Shown piece by piece: positions 7,305-14,160 of a stretch of DNA of 14,160 bases. The position numbers were made by a program, and so were the translations under genes. This DNA is from an uncultured Rickettsiales bacterium (GTDB lineage Bacteria; Pseudomonadota; Alphaproteobacteria; Rickettsiales; UBA998): contig CALJMC010000115.1 of the NCBI GenBank assembly GCA_937982385.1, positions 1 through 14,160 of the forward strand, given 5' to 3'. Within the stretch, counting starts at the first letter, position 1. The number at the start of each line of letters is the position of its first letter. The notes under the pieces are model-generated. The model was not told where the DNA came from and did not search any database. It saw only the letters and a program-made list of their open reading frames with translations.

Positions 7305-8716
7305 GCGGCAACTCCTTTTCCCTCGAGAGCGGCATTTAAGCGTTTCAACGTTTCTTCGCGACCGAGTAATTCCATGACTTCAAACATACTCGGGCTGGCA
7401 GTGCTACCCGTAATAGCCGCGCGAAATGGTGCCATTACTTTACCAAGTTTCATATCAATCTTTTCGCCAGCATCTTTTAAAAGCGGGAAGAGAGCATCAT
7501 GCGTCCAGTTTGTAGCAGACGCTAGCGCGGGTATCATAGCGCTTAGCACTTCACGACCACCATCATTCAATATAGCAGCTGATTTTTCGTCAGGGGTGAT
7601 AGACTCTTTGAAATAAAACTCAGCATTTTCAGCGAGTTCATTTAGGTTTTTGACGCGCTGCTTGAGGCCTTCAAGCGCAGAGGTAAGCAGTGCCGTATCA
7701 TTTTGAGAAAGCTCTTTATTTAGAGTGACTTCGAGGCGTGGCTGCACCAGTTCAGCCAAACGTGCATTCTCAGCATGTTTGATGTAATGCCCATTCAAAT
7801 GCTCAAGCTTGGCAAGGTCAAAACGTGATGCAGCTTTGCCAATCCCTTTAGTATCAAACCATTCAATCGCTTGCTCGCGTGAGATAATTTCATCATCACC
7901 ATGTGCCCAGCCAAGTCGCAACAGATAATTATTAATTGCTTCAGGCAGAAAGCCCATGTCACGATATTGCTCAGCCCCAAGCGCCCCATGGCGTTTGGAG
8001 AGTTTGGCGCCATCAGCACCATGAATAAGCGGGATATGCGCGAATATAGGTGCATCCCAACCCAGTGCATCATAAATCACCTGTTGGCGACCACTATTAG
8101 TGAGATGGTCATCGCCACGGATAATATGTGTCACACCCATATCATGATCATCAACGACCACGGCTAACATATAGGTCGGCGTGCCGTCTGAACGCATAAT
8201 CACCAAGTCATCCAGCTCTGATGCGTCGGTTTTTACATCGCCTTGCACAAGGTCACGTGTAATAATATTACCTTCAAGCGGTGCTTTGATGCGGATAGAC
8301 GGAGCCACACCCTCGGGTGCATCGGCCACAGTCTTGTCGCGCCAGCGTTTGTCGTATTTGAAGCCTTTATTCTCAGCTTGAGCTGCGGCGCGCATTTCAG
8401 TGAGTTCTTCAGGAGTACAATAGCATTTATAGGCCTGTCCATCATCGAGCAGTTGTTGCACGACTTCTTGATGGCGTTCTTGACGCCCAGATTGATAGAC
8501 CACGTCATCATCCACATCGAGCCCAAGCCAGTGCATAGAATCTAAAATGGCATCGACAGCCTCTTGCGATGAGCGTTCTTTATCTGTGTCCTCAATGCGT
8601 AGACGAAATGTTCCACCATTATGTTTAGCAAACAAATAGTTAAATAAGGCAGTGCGCGCTCCGCCAATATGGAGGAACCCTGTTGGGCTGGGAGCAAATC
8701 TAGTGATGACAGACAC
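7301..8716 (-). CDS. gltX: Glutamyl-tRNA synthetase
   Basis: GltX is a class I aminoacyl-tRNA synthetase that charges tRNA with glutamate. The 471-aa product begins MSVITRFAPSPTGFLHIGGA, containing the HIGH-type motif as HIGG (16-19). It goes on to RIEDTDKERS, IIRGDDHLTNSGRQ (198-211) and the KMSKS-type loop KLSKRHG (238-244), followed by the alpha-helical anticodon-binding region. CYC at 98-100 matches part of the zinc site of some bacterial enzymes, but the second ligand pair is absent (YDKRWRD). The start is GTG, with AGGA about 9 nt upstream and a good promoter further up. It is the first gene of the operon. Many alphaproteobacteria carry two GltX paralogues, one of which can mischarge tRNAGln; I cannot tell which this is. 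Confidence 0.97.
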   Translation of the reverse strand: MSVITRFAPSPTGFLHIGGARTALFNYLFAKHNGGTFRLRIEDTDKERSSQEAVDAILDSMHWLGLDVDDDVVYQSGRQERHQEVVQQLLDDGQAYKCYCTPEELTEMRAAAQAENKGFKYDKRWRDKTVADAPEGVAPSIRIKAPLEGNIITRDLVQGDVKTDASELDDLVIMRSDGTPTYMLAVVVDDHDMGVTHIIRGDDHLTNSGRQQVIYDALGWDAPIFAHIPLIHGADGAKLSKRHGALGAEQYRDMGFLPEAINNYLLRLGWAHGDDEIISREQAIEWFDTKGIGKAASRFDLAKLEHLNGHYIKHAENARLAELVQPRLEVTLNKELSQNDTALLTSALEGLKQRVKNLNELAENAEFYFKESITPDEKSAAILNDGGREVLSAMIPALASATNWTHDALFPLLKDAGEKIDMKLGKVMAPFRAAITGSTASPSMFEVMELLGREETLKRLNAALEGKGVAA

Positions 8717-8747
8717 GATATATTTTCCTATGGTACAGACTTATAAC

Positions 8748-8776
8748 ATTATAATAGCGAATTGAATGAATGACTA
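8748..8776 (-). promoter_or_regulatory. Sigma-70-type promoter for gltX-def-fmt-truA
   Basis: On the minus strand a perfect TATAAT (8753-8748) is preceded by exactly 17 bp and a TAGTCA hexamer (8776-8771; four of six matches to TTGACA). The predicted start site is near 8741, giving a 5' leader of about 25 nt before the gltX GTG. The same palindromic core (ATTATAAT) also reads TATAAT on the plus strand at 8750-8755, but no good -35 accompanies it there. Confidence 0.6.
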
Positions 8777-8856
8777 CACGGTATGAGCCGAAGCGTGCCA
8801 ACGTGCAAGCACATACATCAATGAGCTAGAAGTTTTATAAATCGGGATGGTTGCTA

Positions 8857-10929
8857 ATGCAAGTGTTTGAAAAGATTGAGCGCGAGGGCGCGGGGCATTT
8901 TATTCGTAGCATCGATTGGGTGCCCGTATGGCTTGCGGCGGGCATTGCAGTCTATTTTGGTATGAACCATGAACCGAACCCTCATCTGCCGTGGGCTATT
9001 CTATTGTTATTGCCTGTCCTTTATGCCGTGCGGCACTTTCCTAAATGGCGGTTTGTATTGGGTGTGTGGCTACTGATGCTGATTGGGATGAGTGCTGCAA
9101 TGTGGCAAACGGAGCGCATGAAGGCGCCTAAACTTCCATCAGCTCTTGATATTGTAAGCATTGAGGGGACATTAAAAAAGGTCACCTATGATGAAAAGCA
9201 ATATAAATTATGGATAGAAGATCTGAACATTGAAGAAGTGTCGCCCGAGCAAACGCCGAAGCTCATTCGCGTGGCATTTCGCGGCAAGGAAGTACCTCCG
9301 ATTGGCTCGCGTGTGAAGTCACGTGGTAAAATATTCGCCGCCTCTGGGCCCGCTATGCCTGATGATTACGACTTTGGACGTTATTTTTTCTTCCGTCAGA
9401 TTGGTGCGGTTGGGGTTATCTTTCCGCCATTGAAGCCTGTGGAGGATTCTGAAACACTGCCTAAAGATGTCTGGGGTGATTGGGTGGCGTCGGTACGTGC
9501 AGACGTGCAGCAACGTATGTTGAGTTTGCAAGAAGGAGAGGCGATTACAGTGCTTTCCGCACTTGTCACGGGTGACAAATCACCCATCCCCAAAGATACA
9601 GCTGAAGCATTTCGCAACTCAGGACTGGCGCATATGCTCGCCATCTCGGGAATGCATATGGCGATTATTAGTGGCGTGTTCTTTCTGTTCTTACGTTCGC
9701 TATTGGTACTCATTCCACCCATTTCCCGGCGCTATAATGTTAAGAAAATCGCGGCGCTGATGGCGCTGATTGCGAGCAGTGCTTATTTGGTGATGGCGGA
9801 TTTCCCGATTTCTGCAGTGCGTGCCTATATTATGATAGCCTTTATGTTTACCGCTGTGTTGCTTGATCGCGAGGCGGTGACAGTGCGCTCGCTGATGATT
9901 GCGGCTACTTTCATATTGCTGCTCTATCCCTCATCGTTGGTGGAGGCAGGGTTTCAGCTGTCATTTTCCGCAACATTGGCGCTGGTAGTGAGTTATCGCA
10001 CCTTCCGTATGGTGCAAGGAACGCCTGATGAGCAGCAAAGTTGGGTGCGTCGTATCCTTATGTATTTACTTGGCATTATCATTTCTTCCCTCATTGCGTC
10101 ACTGGCGACGCTTCCGTTTATTATGTTTCATTTTCAACAGATTAACCCCTATAGTATCATCTCAAACTTAGCTGCGGTGCCATTCTTTGGTTTTATTGTG
10201 ATGCCGATGCTGATGCTCTCGATGCTGTTAATGCCGTTAGGTTTGGAAGTATTGCCGCTGAAAGTTGCTGCGTGGGGAATGGACTATCTCATTATTATTG
10301 CGCAAACAGTGGCACATATTCCGGGTGCCGATTTCCATGTGATGCCGCTTGCTAACTGGTCAATTGTGCTCATCGGGGCAGGGATGTTGCTGCTGTTGCT
10401 GCATAGGCTGCGCTGGGTAAAATGGACGGGTTTTGCACTGATATGCATCGGCATTGCCACGCCATTGCTCTATGTAAAACCTGATATTGTGGTGGCCAAT
10501 GATGGGCGTTATATCGCTGTAAAACAAGGTGATAGCTATACGCTAATTCATGGAAAAAGTAATCGTGGGTTCTCGGTTAAACAGTGGAAAGAGCGTTTGG
10601 CGAGTGAGATCATAAAGGTCAAGCAACCTGAAGAACATATTGGCAGTGTGACGTGTGACAAGCTAGGATGTGTGCTGAAAAAAGGTGAGTATATCCTCGC
10701 ATTTCCAAAGAAAATAGAAGCCGTTGCGGAAGATTGTGCTATGGCGGATTATGTGTTCTATGAAGGCGATGTTTCAGACGCTGTCTGCAAAAATACGAGC
10801 AAACTTGTAGACGCGAAACGTTTAAAAAATAGAGGTAGCATGGCAATCTGGTTTGGGCATGACGGACGGATGTTTGCAAAGTTTGCGTGTGATTATACAG
10901 GGCAACGCCCTTGGACTACTTGTCAGTAA
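8857..10929 (+). CDS. comEC: ComEC/Rec2-family DNA-uptake channel protein
   Basis: ComEC is the inner-membrane channel for single-stranded DNA in natural transformation. The ATG at 8857 (690 aa) is chosen over a TTG two codons upstream because GGGATGG lies about 8 nt ahead of it. Numbering from the TTG: N-terminal membrane segments at about 23-85 are followed by a soluble beta-rich DUF4131/OB-type domain at about 95-195. Next comes the competence domain with its hallmark GLAHMLAISGMHMAIISG (258-275), then multiple helices through about 540, including ATLPFIMFHFQQINPYSIISN. The tail has CDKLGC (602-607), AEDCAMADYV and RGSMAIW, a pattern I associate with alphaproteobacterial ComEC; no HxHxDH metallo-beta-lactamase motif is seen. 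It is divergent from gltX, and its 3' end overlaps the convergent TraB/GumN gene by 14 bp. Whether this organism is competent cannot be judged from one gene. Confidence 0.93.
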   Translation: MQVFEKIEREGAGHFIRSIDWVPVWLAAGIAVYFGMNHEPNPHLPWAILLLLPVLYAVRHFPKWRFVLGVWLLMLIGMSAAMWQTERMKAPKLPSALDIVSIEGTLKKVTYDEKQYKLWIEDLNIEEVSPEQTPKLIRVAFRGKEVPPIGSRVKSRGKIFAASGPAMPDDYDFGRYFFFRQIGAVGVIFPPLKPVEDSETLPKDVWGDWVASVRADVQQRMLSLQEGEAITVLSALVTGDKSPIPKDTAEAFRNSGLAHMLAISGMHMAIISGVFFLFLRSLLVLIPPISRRYNVKKIAALMALIASSAYLVMADFPISAVRAYIMIAFMFTAVLLDREAVTVRSLMIAATFILLLYPSSLVEAGFQLSFSATLALVVSYRTFRMVQGTPDEQQSWVRRILMYLLGIIISSLIASLATLPFIMFHFQQINPYSIISNLAAVPFFGFIVMPMLMLSMLLMPLGLEVLPLKVAAWGMDYLIIIAQTVAHIPGADFHVMPLANWSIVLIGAGMLLLLLHRLRWVKWTGFALICIGIATPLLYVKPDIVVANDGRYIAVKQGDSYTLIHGKSNRGFSVKQWKERLASEIIKVKQPEEHIGSVTCDKLGCVLKKGEYILAFPKKIEAVAEDCAMADYVFYEGDVSDAVCKNTSKLVDAKRLKNRGSMAIWFGHDGRMFAKFACDYTGQRPWTTCQ

Positions 10930-11845
10930 CTAACGACTCTAATTTCACTGGTGTCACATCATAGCCAAGGCGTTCATAATGGCGCAGTAATCCTGAACTT
11001 CCTGGTAGATGGAGCGCGCCGACGGCAATGAATGCATCGCCACGTTGAATATATTTCTCCGCGCGTGCCGCCATCAAACGGTTGCGGTCAATAATGAGGG
11101 TGCGCTCGATATACTCGCCAATTTGGCGGGGTTCAACATTGCCAAAACTCTCCGTTGCCAAAGCCTGCATTTGCGCGAGGTCACCAGCCAGATAGAAGCG
11201 CTGTAGTTTATGCGTGTCCTCAACACCCTCCTCATATCGCTCCACAGCGTCTTTGAGGGTAGAGAGCTGCCATTCCATAGGCATGCGCAAGAACGGACGA
11301 AATTGTTCCTCAGCACGTTCTAAACCAATAATCTCAATGCTGTGAGATTTAGCATTATTTTGCAGATGCGCATCAGACACCACACCATCATTTTCACTCG
11401 GTGGTATTTGCAGCAACATCGCTGCTGCCCAAGGACGATAGCGGTTGATAGCCTGCTCAGGAATGGCTAACCTTTTTTGTTTGAGGCGGGCCATAAGCTG
11501 GTTAAATAAGGAGGCGCCAGCCAAGGTTTTAAGACCGGCTTTATGTGTTGGAGGAATAAAAAAGAACTTAGCAATATTGCTGGGTTCACTCTCACGTTCA
11601 TCCATTTCGAATAAAGCGGTATTAATCCCCGTCATATGCTGAGAAGCTTCTTTTGCAATCGCAACAATTTGGGCATTGTCCGAATGCATGGTGCCAAAGA
11701 TATAGCTCGTATTGCCATCACAATCCTCGACTTTATAGAGCAGTGATTTTACCTTGCTTTTATCATGAGGGGTTGGGGGCGAGCATGCCTCGGAAACGAA
11801 GGGTAAATATATGATAATAGTTATTATAAATAGAATGTTACGCAT
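10916..11845 (-). CDS. TraB/GumN-family (PrgY-like) exported protein
   Basis: The TraB/PrgY/GumN superfamily (related to TIKI) is thought to contain metal-dependent peptidases, but bacterial GumN-type members have no settled substrate. Numbering from an upstream in-frame ATG (11860), the 314-codon frame shows YIFGTMHSDN (53-62, the first conserved histidine region), RYRPWAAAMLLQ, GVVSDAHLQ, RNRLMAARAEKY (260-271) and the family hallmark FIAVGALHLPGSSGLL (277-292). The preferred ATG is 11845 (309 aa): AGGAG lies 7 nt upstream, and it gives a clean signal peptide ending SEA-C. VSEAC is a poor lipobox, so ordinary signal-peptidase cleavage seems likelier than lipidation. The start lies inside the DUF599 gene with an 8-nt overlap, and the stop lies inside the 3' end of comEC. 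Confidence 0.9.
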   Translation of the reverse strand: MRNILFIITIIIYLPFVSEACSPPTPHDKSKVKSLLYKVEDCDGNTSYIFGTMHSDNAQIVAIAKEASQHMTGINTALFEMDERESEPSNIAKFFFIPPTHKAGLKTLAGASLFNQLMARLKQKRLAIPEQAINRYRPWAAAMLLQIPPSENDGVVSDAHLQNNAKSHSIEIIGLERAEEQFRPFLRMPMEWQLSTLKDAVERYEEGVEDTHKLQRFYLAGDLAQMQALATESFGNVEPRQIGEYIERTLIIDRNRLMAARAEKYIQRGDAFIAVGALHLPGSSGLLRHYERLGYDVTPVKLESLVTDK

Positions 11846-12551
11846 CAGTAAACTCCTCATATACTGCTAAGTTCGCATAGGCATTGGAGTGAAACTCGCG
11901 ACGGTAAAGTACGGAAATAACAATCGCGGTTGCAATGAGAAAGAGGACCGGATGAATGAACCATGCGAATGCGGCGAGCCCATAATAATAGGCGCGCATA
12001 CCAAGATTAAAATGACGGGCGGCAGATGCCATCAGGCCTGCGCCGGCTTTGGCATATGCTTCGTGACGCTCCACATGCTCATCAGGCATGGGTGCCGCAC
12101 TGATGAAAATGCAAGTATAGTTATATTGTCTGAGCGACCATGTGAATTTAAAGAATGCATAGACAAAAATGAGAATGATTAGGAATAGTTTGATTTCCCA
12201 TAATAAATCGGAGGGTGCCGAGCTGTAAGGGATGGTTGCAATAACGGTGAGTGCCTCTTGTTTATAGCCAAACATGGTGATGATACCAAGGATGATGAAG
12301 ATGCTGGTATTGGCGAAAAAGGAGATGCTTCTAAGCAAGTTGCCAACCGCGGTCATATCAGCAATGCGGTGTTCGCGCTTCATCACTTGGCGCATCCAAT
12401 GCAGGCGATAGGTGTTAACGACTGTAAAAAGTGTGCTGTGGCGACTTGAAATGCGCTGTGACGTCAGCGCGTAGACCAACCACGCTGTCACAAAAAATGC
12501 GAGCGCTATCATATCAATGATATCTATATCACCTAATATCTGTGGTTGCAT
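11838..12551 (-). CDS. DUF599 integral membrane protein
   Basis: This matches the uncharacterised DUF599 family of four-helix membrane proteins. The 237-aa product has hydrophobic segments at about 11-29, 76-95, 117-137 and 190-216. Its recognisable blocks are FFANTSIFIILG (78-89), FFKFTWSLRQYNY (133-145) and HFNLGMRAYYYGLAAFAWF (180-198). The linker between helices 3 and 4 holds RHEAYAKAGAGLM. No function is known, and nothing here assigns one. It starts 3 nt after the trpC stop with only a GAG as Shine-Dalgarno, and it overlaps the next gene by 8 nt. It is therefore probably translated from a trpC-DUF599-GumN message. Confidence 0.9.
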   Translation of the reverse strand: MQPQILGDIDIIDMIALAFFVTAWLVYALTSQRISSRHSTLFTVVNTYRLHWMRQVMKREHRIADMTAVGNLLRSISFFANTSIFIILGIITMFGYKQEALTVIATIPYSSAPSDLLWEIKLFLIILIFVYAFFKFTWSLRQYNYTCIFISAAPMPDEHVERHEAYAKAGAGLMASAARHFNLGMRAYYYGLAAFAWFIHPVLFLIATAIVISVLYRREFHSNAYANLAVYEEFTDA

Positions 12552-12554
12552 AGC

Positions 12555-13361
12555 TCAACTATCTCTTTGTAATAGATTTATTAACGCTTCTTCGACATTA
12601 TCTTGCCGCATTAAGGACTCGCCGACAAGGAAAGAATGTACATTGCTCTTATGCATGCGCATGATGTCAGCATGTTCATAGATGCCGCTTTCGCATATAA
12701 GTGTATGATGGTGACTAGTAGGAAGCGTCGTCACCAAGCGCTCGGTAACTGCCAAGTCAATCTCCATCGTCTTGAGGTTGCGGTTGTTAATTCCCAGCAG
12801 TGATGGATTGAGGTGGGTCACAGCATCTTCAAGCTCCTGCTCACTATGGACTTCTACTAATGAGTCCATGCCAAGTGCATGAGCAACTTGCTCTAATTCT
12901 TGGGCTTGATGGGTGGTGAGTGCTGCCATGATAATCAAAATGGCATCGGCACCAAGGGCGCGTGATTCCACAATTTGATAGGGGTCAATCATAAAATCTT
13001 TACGTAAAACGGGCAGGGTGCAGGCAGTCTTTGCTTGTTCTAGATAGTCATCATGGCCTTGAAAATAAGGAATATCGGTGAGTACTGACAGGCAGCTCGC
13101 GCCACCCGCCTGGTAGGATTTAGCGAGAAGTTCTGGTGAAAAATCCTTACGAATCAGTCCCTTGCTAGGCGATGCTTTTTTGATTTCAGTAATAATGCTG
13201 GTGCCAAACAATGTCGCATCAACCTTCATAGCTGTGGCAAAACCACGAGGGGACTCGGCTGTACTCACGCGTGCTTCAAGGTCCACAAGCGGTGCTTTAC
13301 TCTTGCAGTTTGCCACCCATGCGCGCTTATCATCGCAGATTTTTTGTAGTATATTTGCCAT
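12555..13361 (-). CDS. trpC: Indole-3-glycerol-phosphate synthase
   Basis: TrpC closes the indole ring, converting carboxyphenylamino-deoxyribulose phosphate to indole-3-glycerol phosphate in tryptophan synthesis. The ATG at 13361 gives 268 aa starting MANILQKICDDKR, the usual family N-terminus. An upstream in-frame TTG (13439) would add 26 residues with no family resemblance. Motifs of the (beta/alpha)8 barrel, numbered from that TTG, run in order: TEIKKASPSKGLI (84-96), GASCLSVLTD (113-122), PVLRKDFMID (143-152), GADAILIIMA, LVEVHSE (194-200), GINNRNLKT (216-224), ESGI and LVGESLM. The catalytic Lys/Glu positions are intact. It is a stand-alone enzyme with no TrpF fusion. It is separated from trpD by a gene on the other strand, so it probably has its own promoter; I could not pick one with confidence. 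Confidence 0.96.
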   Translation of the reverse strand: MANILQKICDDKRAWVANCKSKAPLVDLEARVSTAESPRGFATAMKVDATLFGTSIITEIKKASPSKGLIRKDFSPELLAKSYQAGGASCLSVLTDIPYFQGHDDYLEQAKTACTLPVLRKDFMIDPYQIVESRALGADAILIIMAALTTHQAQELEQVAHALGMDSLVEVHSEQELEDAVTHLNPSLLGINNRNLKTMEIDLAVTERLVTTLPTSHHHTLICESGIYEHADIMRMHKSNVHSFLVGESLMRQDNVEEALINLLQRDS

Positions 13362-13467
13362 AGCGTCTTTGTAGCGATATTTTGCCGTAATGAAAAGAAA
13401 ACTTGCGTCACACCCTTGTATTTTGTTACATTGAGGCAAGGTAGCTCAAGCTTAAAGGAGGGCTTTT
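13362..13467. promoter_or_regulatory. Divergent leader between trpC and the small secreted-protein gene
   Basis: This 106-bp gap must hold the promoter of the plus-strand small gene and probably one for trpC. ATTTTGTTACA at 13420-13430 repeats a motif found upstream of virB8. For the plus strand, TTGCGT (13404-13409), 17 bp, then TTACAT (13427-13432) is a weak promoter fit. For the minus strand I found nothing convincing. No trp attenuator (leader peptide with tandem Trp codons, alternative hairpins) was seen. Confidence 0.3.
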
Positions 13468-13674
13468 ATGAAGATATTACCAAGAGTAGCACTATCATTG
13501 GTTGTTTTGGTTGCTTTTAGCAACGCTGCGATGGCGGAGAATATGTGCAAGCCAAAAGACGCGAATGCATGCCAAGAAGCGGTTGAATGTTATTGGGTCA
13601 AAGGTTACACTAATAGCAAGAGTGAGATGATTAAAGGTCATTGCCGCGTAAAGCCGGGCAACCCTAAAAAATAA
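13468..13674 (+). CDS. Small secreted four-cysteine protein, function unknown
   Basis: The product is 68 aa. A textbook signal peptide (MKILPRVALSLVVLVAFSNAAMA, cleavage after AMA) leaves a mature peptide of about 45 aa. That peptide has four cysteines spaced C-x7-C-x6-C-x16-C, a net positive charge and a lysine-rich tail (KPGNPKK). Even cysteine numbers and export suggest two disulfide bonds in the periplasm or outside the cell. A strong AAAGGAGG lies 7 nt before the ATG, the best ribosome site in the window, so it is probably well translated. It lies between trpD and trpC on the opposite strand, with its stop 6 nt from the trpD stop. I recognise no family. The signal peptide, strong RBS and codon-like composition make it very likely real. 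Confidence 0.85.
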   Translation: MKILPRVALSLVVLVAFSNAAMAENMCKPKDANACQEAVECYWVKGYTNSKSEMIKGHCRVKPGNPKK

Positions 13675-13680
13675 ACGCAA

Positions 13681-14160
13681 TCAGCTGTTTTCTGACGTGA
13701 TTTCTTTAAGCGCACCAAGCGTTTGAATGGCTTTTCTGCTGTCAATTGATTTAGCGGCTAAGAGTAAGCCGTCTTCAATGCTGTCACACTTCCCTGCGAT
13801 GATGAGGGCGGCGGCACTATTGAGCAACACAATGTCTCTATACGCACCTTTTTCGCCAGAAAGCAGTTTGCTCATGGCTTTGGCGTTATATTCACCATCT
13901 TCTCCACGCAGGTCCATTTCAGTGATATACTCAATGCCATAATCTGCTGGATCTAATGAGAATTCTCGTATTGTTCCATCTTTGAGCTCTACAATATGAC
14001 TGGTGGTGGTGGTGGTAATCTCATCCATGCCATCATCACCCGAGACAACCCAAGCATGGGTTGCGCCTAAGTTTTGTAGGACATGTGCTAAGGGTGCACA
14101 CCATTTCCTGTCATAGACGCCCACAATCTGACGCTTGGTGCCCGCAGGGTTGGCGAGGGG
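13681..14160 (-). CDS. trpD: Anthranilate phosphoribosyltransferase, C-terminal part (cut by window edge)
   Basis: TrpD transfers phosphoribose from PRPP to anthranilate, the step two before TrpC. Only the last 159 residues lie in the window; the frame is open to the right edge. The visible part starts PLANPAGTKRQIVGVYDRKW and contains VVSGDDGMDEI, EYNAKAMSKLLSGEKGAYRD and IVLLNSAAALIIAGK, all typical of the C-terminal alpha/beta domain. Where the family usually has DEISTTGPT it has DEITTTTTS, encoded by a (TGG)5 run on the plus strand (14001-14016), with no change in length. Its stop faces that of the small secreted-protein gene. The start, and whether trpG or trpE precedes it, are outside the window. 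Confidence 0.95.
   Translation of the reverse strand, partial: PLANPAGTKRQIVGVYDRKWCAPLAHVLQNLGATHAWVVSGDDGMDEITTTTTSHIVELKDGTIREFSLDPADYGIEYITEMDLRGEDGEYNAKAMSKLLSGEKGAYRDIVLLNSAAALIIAGKCDSIEDGLLLAAKSIDSRKAIQTLGALKEITSENS

Noticed and set aside
8803..8812. GTGC-AA-GCAC inverted repeat before comEC
   Set aside because: Four-base arms are too short to distinguish from chance.
13362..13439. TrpC beginning at a TTG 78 nt further upstream
   Set aside because: The extra 26 residues do not resemble any TrpC N-terminus, and the family normally begins at the MANILQKI-like segment.

Overview
The window looks like a chromosomal segment of an alphaproteobacterium with moderate GC (judged by eye, not computed). 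The evidence is gene order plus protein sequence. A trpD/trpC pair, comEC and gltX lie close together, as in many alphaproteobacteria. ComEC carries the C-terminal CDxLGC/EDC region I associate with alphaproteobacterial members. A virB8-virB9 pair stands apart from the rest of a type IV secretion system (T4SS), a scattering best known from Rickettsiales-type (rvh) systems. I cannot place it more finely: Rickettsiales-, Holosporales-, Micavibrionales- or Rhodospirillales-like lineages all remain open.

Layout. (1) 12-3242, minus: a very large, cysteine-rich, probably exported protein that I do not recognise. Its stop codon is followed at once by a Shine-Dalgarno-like sequence at the window edge, so its operon seems to continue outside. 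(2) 3243-3479: a 237-bp divergent control region with two palindromes, an extended -10 element and a direct repeat. (3) 3480-5077, plus: virB8 and virB9, stop/start overlapped. They end 3 bp from the convergent truA, so no virB10 follows. (4) 5081-8716, minus: gltX-def-fmt-truA, every junction overlapping by 4, 4 and 1 nt. This is a translationally coupled operon for glutamyl-tRNA charging, N-terminal deformylation, initiator-tRNA formylation and tRNA pseudouridylation. (5) 8857-10929, plus: comEC, divergent from gltX. (6) 10916-13361, minus: trpC, a DUF599 membrane protein and a TraB/GumN-family protein, tightly packed; the last overlaps the 3' end of comEC. (7) 13468-13674, plus: a small secreted four-cysteine protein lying between trpC and trpD on the opposite strand. 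(8) 13681 to the right edge, minus: the C-terminal half of trpD.

How they fit. Most of the window is housekeeping: tryptophan synthesis, translation initiation, tRNA maturation and DNA uptake. The accessory interest sits at the left, where two T4SS core/scaffold components face an unknown giant exported protein across a shared control region, and at the small secreted peptide gene that splits the trp genes. No tRNA, rRNA, CRISPR array, insertion sequence or convincing rho-independent terminator was seen. Three convergent gene pairs meet with 3-bp, 14-bp-overlapping and 6-bp junctions, leaving no space for conventional intergenic terminators.
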